The position numbers and the translations under genes were made by a program. A DNA stretch of 64,000 nucleotides, taken from contig CACKGK010000001.1 of the NCBI GenBank assembly GCA_902599665.1, forward strand, positions 1 through 64,000, in the 5' to 3' direction. Origin of the DNA: an uncultured Pelagibacteraceae bacterium (lineage in GTDB: Bacteria; Pseudomonadota; Alphaproteobacteria; Pelagibacterales; Pelagibacteraceae). This document shows positions 61,195-64,000 of the stretch, piece by piece (within the stretch, counting starts at the first letter, position 1; every line of letters begins with the position of its first letter). The notes under the pieces were generated by a model, which searched no databases, was not told where the DNA came from, and saw only the letters and a program-made list of their open reading frames with translations.

Positions 61195-62133
61195 TTATTT
61201 ATTATGGATTAACTTGTCGATGTTTACAATATTTTCAGCCATTCTAGCTGAAGCAGCATCTATCATCCTACCATCAAGTTGAGCAGCTCCTTTGCCCTCT
61301 TTTGCAGCCTTTTCTAGCTCTTCTAGTATCCTTTTAGCCTTAGTAACCTCGGCTTCAGGTGGAGAGAACACGTTATTTGCTAATTCAATTTGTGAAGGAT
61401 GTATTGCCCATTTACCCTCAATACCAATTGCAGCTCCTCTTTTAGCGGCTGCTGTATAAGCATCTGGATCATTAAAATCTCCAAACGGTCCATCAATTGC
61501 CCTTATTCCATACGCTCTGCAAGTCATAACTAATTCAGATAAACCATGATGCCACTGGTCTCCTGGATAATTTTCATTAAGCCCACCTATAACTGTAGTT
61601 CGTGCTCTCAAACTGGCTGCATAATCTGCAACACCAAAATGTAATGCCTCTAATCTTTCACTTGAAGTTGCTATTTCTTTGATATTCGACATACCTAACG
61701 CAGTTTCGATTAAACACTCAATTCCAATTTTATTTTTTAATTTTTTATTTGTTTCAATTTGAGTTAATAAACAATCAACCATATAAACGTCACTTGCTGT
61801 TCCAGCTTTTGGAACCAAAATCGTATCTACATTTTCTCCAGCTTGTTCGACAATCTCAATTAAATCTGAATACATGTAATGAGTATCTAAACTATTTATT
61901 CGTACAGAAATAGTTTTACCACTACCTCTCCAATCCATTTCATTTAAAGATTTAATAACATTTGCTCTAGCAGTAATTTTATCATTAGGTGAAACTGCAT
62001 CTTCTAAATCTAAAAAAACATAATCTGCTGCAGAACTAAGGGCTTTCTCAAACATTTTAGGTGATGAACCTGGAACTGCTAATTCACTTCTTTGTAATCT
62101 TGATCTTGCAGGTTTATAAAATTTATGACTCAT
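61195..62133 (-). CDS. mcl: Malyl-CoA lyase (CitE family)
   Basis: A 312-residue TIM-barrel lyase. RSELAVPGSSPKMFEKAL, YVFLDLEDAVSPNDK, ILVPKAGTASDVYMVD, HFGVADYAASL and GPFGDFNDPDAY with GKWAIHPSQI match L-malyl-CoA/beta-methylmalyl-CoA lyases. It would cleave malyl-CoA to acetyl-CoA and glyoxylate, or run the reverse condensation. It overlaps hisE by 4 bases and leads into mtkA and mtkB. Confidence 0.9.
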   Translation of the reverse strand: MSHKFYKPARSRLQRSELAVPGSSPKMFEKALSSAADYVFLDLEDAVSPNDKITARANVIKSLNEMDWRGSGKTISVRINSLDTHYMYSDLIEIVEQAGENVDTILVPKAGTASDVYMVDCLLTQIETNKKLKNKIGIECLIETALGMSNIKEIATSSERLEALHFGVADYAASLRARTTVIGGLNENYPGDQWHHGLSELVMTCRAYGIRAIDGPFGDFNDPDAYTAAAKRGAAIGIEGKWAIHPSQIELANNVFSPPEAEVTKAKRILEELEKAAKEGKGAAQLDGRMIDAASARMAENIVNIDKLIHNK

Positions 62134-62402
62134 TTTTTTCTTTTATCTAGTTCACTCATTACATCTTCAATTTTTATATTATTTGCCTCAAGGTACATTA
62201 TTAAATGATAAAATACATCAGCAGCTTCATGAATTTTATTTGAGTCTTCTTCAACTGCCTCTATTAGTTCATTTATTTCCTCAAGCACTTTAGCTTTACT
62301 CAAAGATTTATCACTCAGAAGTTTATTGGTATACGAACCATCAACTGGTGAAGATTTTCTTTCTCTTGCAAGTTTAAATAGACTTTCAAGGGTATTTAGC
62401 AT
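62130..62402 (-). CDS. hisE: Phosphoribosyl-ATP pyrophosphatase
   Basis: A 90-residue all-helical MazG-like enzyme for the second step of histidine synthesis. EEINELIEAVEED and HEAADVFYHLIMYLEAN carry the acidic magnesium-binding residues. It starts one base after hisF and its stop overlaps mcl by 4 bases, so the his operon runs into the malyl-CoA genes. Confidence 0.95.
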   Translation of the reverse strand: MLNTLESLFKLARERKSSPVDGSYTNKLLSDKSLSKAKVLEEINELIEAVEEDSNKIHEAADVFYHLIMYLEANNIKIEDVMSELDKRKK

Positions 62403-62403
62403 C

Positions 62404-63159
62404 TCAAATCCTAACAGGAATACCTTTTGAGTCCAGATATTCTTTTGCTTCTTTCACAGAGTATTTTCCATAGTGAAATATGGATGCTGCTAAAACCGCG
62501 CTAGCATTGCCTAATTTGATGCCATCGACTAAGTGGTCAAGATCTCCAACTCCTCCTGATGCTATTGTGGGTATGTTTACCATAGATGAAATTTTAGACA
62601 TCAAATCTATGTCATAGCCTACCTGCGTACCATCTCTGTCCATTGAAGTGACCAACAACTCACCTGCACCACTCTCTTCCATCTTCTTTGCAAACTCTAA
62701 AGCGTTAATTCCAGTATTATTTCTACCCCCATAGGTAAAAACCTCCCATTTCTCTCCATTTTTCTTAGCATCTATTGCAACGACGATACATTGAGATCCA
62801 AATTTTTTTGAACTTTGAACAACAACATCGGCATTTTGAACTGCAGCTGTATTAATTGAAACTTTATCAGCTCCACAATTTAATAATTTACTGATATCAT
62901 CCACACTTCTAACCCCACCACCAACAGTTAGAGGTACAAAACATTTTTTTGAAGTATCTTTTACAACTTCGTAAATTGTATCTCTATTTTCATTTGAAGC
63001 TGTAATGTCTAAAAAACAAATTTCATCTGCCCCACCATCACTGTAAATCTTTGCTTGCTCAACGGGATCACCCGCATCTTGTAAATCAACAAAGTTAATA
63101 CCTTTTACAACTCTTCCGTTTTTAACATCTAAACAAGGTATTATTCTATTTTTAAGCAT
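62404..63159 (-). CDS. hisF: Imidazole glycerol phosphate synthase cyclase subunit HisF
   Basis: A 251-residue TIM barrel. [16 protein letters not shown] with catalytic Asp11, VAIDAKKNG with the second catalytic Asp, LTVGGGVRS and [10 protein letters not shown] (phosphate sites) are all present. It partners HisH. The start overlaps hisA by 8 bases. Confidence 0.97.
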   Translation of the reverse strand: MLKNRIIPCLDVKNGRVVKGINFVDLQDAGDPVEQAKIYSDGGADEICFLDITASNENRDTIYEVVKDTSKKCFVPLTVGGGVRSVDDISKLLNCGADKVSINTAAVQNADVVVQSSKKFGSQCIVVAIDAKKNGEKWEVFTYGGRNNTGINALEFAKKMEESGAGELLVTSMDRDGTQVGYDIDLMSKISSMVNIPTIASGGVGDLDHLVDGIKLGNASAVLAASIFHYGKYSVKEAKEYLDSKGIPVRI

Positions 63160-63877
63160 CTATCTCTTTTGCAAGTTCATCTAATTTAATATCACCATCA
63201 TATATAGCTTTACCAACTATAATTCCTTCAATATTTTTATTTCCTAATTCTTTGGCCTTTTTAATATCATCTATTGATGAAACACCCCCAGATACAATTA
63301 CAGGACAGTTTGAATTATTAGCTAAATTTTCTGTTTCCTCAAAATTTGGGCTTAGCTTCATTCCATCTCTATTAATATCTGTATAAATTAATCTACTGGC
63401 TCCATAATCATTTACATCTTTTAAAAATTCTAAGGTTTTTAAATTAGAATTTTCTTTCCATCCAGATACAGACAGATAACCATCTTTAGCATCTAGACCT
63501 AGAGCAATCTTGTCTGGAAATTTTTGACAAGCTTCTTTTAAAAAATTTTTATCTTTTATTGCAGCGCTTCCTAAAATTACTTTCTCTACTCCAGCATCAG
63601 TATAATTTTGAATACTCTCAAAGTTTCTTACACCACCACCTATTTCAATTTTAAGATCAAATTTTCCAACAATTTTCTCAATAATATCAATATTTACAGT
63701 CTCTCCTGTTAATGCTCCATCCAAATCAACTACGTGTAAATTTTTAAAACCGTGATCTTTATATTTACCAGCTTGTTCAACTGGAGACATTTCATATTCA
63801 GTTTTATTATCAAAGTCTCCTTTGACTAACCTCACGCACTTTTTATCTTTAATATCTATTGCAGGAAAAATTTTCAT
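63152..63877 (-). CDS. hisA: ProFAR isomerase HisA
   Basis: A 241-residue TIM barrel catalysing an Amadori rearrangement in histidine synthesis. [18 protein letters not shown] with the catalytic Asp, [18 protein letters not shown] and VIVSGGVSS are family signatures. It overlaps hisF by 8 bases and hisH by 4 (ATGA). Confidence 0.97.
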   Translation of the reverse strand: MKIFPAIDIKDKKCVRLVKGDFDNKTEYEMSPVEQAGKYKDHGFKNLHVVDLDGALTGETVNIDIIEKIVGKFDLKIEIGGGVRNFESIQNYTDAGVEKVILGSAAIKDKNFLKEACQKFPDKIALGLDAKDGYLSVSGWKENSNLKTLEFLKDVNDYGASRLIYTDINRDGMKLSPNFEETENLANNSNCPVIVSGGVSSIDDIKKAKELGNKNIEGIIVGKAIYDGDIKLDELAKEIDA

Positions 63878-64000
63878 AAGCTTATGAAGTTATTAATTAT
63901 TTTAAGACCAATTTTATCACTCTTTTCAGGGTGAAATTGGGTTCCAAATATGTTTTCTTTTTCTGCAGCACAAACAACATTAGATGAGTAATCAGTTGTT
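63874..64000 (-). CDS. hisH: Imidazole glycerol phosphate synthase glutaminase subunit HisH (partial, 5' end outside)
   Basis: The last 41 codons of HisH are visible: VVCAAEKENIFGTQFHPEKS, where His and Glu complete the glutaminase triad, followed by [13 protein letters not shown] and TGA at 63874-63876. The stop overlaps the hisA ATG (ATGA). The rest lies beyond the window edge. Confidence 0.93.
   Translation of the reverse strand, partial: TTDYSSNVVCAAEKENIFGTQFHPEKSDKIGLKIINNFISL

Noticed and set aside
1..64000. CRISPR arrays, insertion sequences, prophage or integrative elements
   Set aside because: No regularly spaced direct repeats, transposases, integrases or phage structural genes were seen; composition is even throughout.

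Overview
This window is a dense, very AT-rich (roughly 70% A+T by eye) chromosomal segment from a marine alphaproteobacterium of the SAR11 / Pelagibacter type. The reasons are: poly-A/T-rich coding with many Lys/Asn/Ile codons, spacers that are usually below 100 bases, repeated 1-8 base overlaps between neighbouring genes, alphaproteobacterial gene sets (dapF-ftsY, ffh-rpsP, rpe-heparinase-purH, DUF2794), a TRAP system with acetate-symporter-like genes, and a structured RNA in front of ffh of the kind reported for Pelagibacter. No insertion sequence, prophage, integrase or CRISPR array was seen. No gene-free stretch exceeds 300 bases; the largest gaps are 32098-32371 (holds a broken small gene) and 25925-26110 (holds a possible small ORF and an inverted repeat).

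Layout. 1-3553: ribosomal protein S16 (partial), the SRP GTPase ffh with its RNA leader, and divergently dapF-ftsY. 3546-6169: a secreted protein of unknown function, an alpha/beta hydrolase and an MFS carrier. 6199-10310: a gamma-glutamyltransferase-fold hydrolase, an acyl-CoA ligase resembling oxalate-CoA ligase, and a ketopantoate-reductase-family enzyme. 10311-21280: a one-directional run for 2-hydroxy/2-oxo acids, comprising a TRAP transporter, a D-2-hydroxyacid dehydrogenase, an FAD-linked D-lactate/glycolate dehydrogenase, an aminotransferase and two tandem FMN-dependent L-2-hydroxyacid dehydrogenases. 21290-25924: a PagL-like protein and cytochrome c maturation genes ccmCDEFGH. 26111-31000: hspQ, a septation protein, DUF2794, Bax inhibitor-1, tas-like, an IalB-like protein and argG. 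30955-40388: a photolyase-like protein, metallo-beta-lactamase-fold enzymes, folD, yggT, mscS, hemD, hemC, tsaD and an EVE-domain protein. 40381-45588: acetyl-CoA synthetase and an acetate-type sodium symporter pair. 45631-49461: rpe, heparinase-like gene and purH. 49465-53808: pterin dehydratase, tRNA-Gly and a compact cluster of two sulfotransferases, a 2-oxoglutarate oxygenase and a TPR protein. 53835-58262: LON-domain protein, a ubiH-like monooxygenase, ftsK and lolA. 58255-64000: acetyltransferase, HIT protein, malate-CoA ligase and malyl-CoA lyase, then hisE-hisF-hisA-hisH (partial).

Together the genes suggest an oligotroph using small carboxylic acids. Uptake of 2-oxo/2-hydroxy acids and acetate feeds glyoxylate, pyruvate and acetyl-CoA, and malate thiokinase plus malyl-CoA lyase link C4 acids to acetyl-CoA and glyoxylate. 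The most unusual parts are the TPR/oxygenase/sulfotransferase cluster, the possible oxamate/oxalate module, the long tail on the TRAP permease, the photolyase with an apparently rearranged domain order, and the ffh leader RNA.
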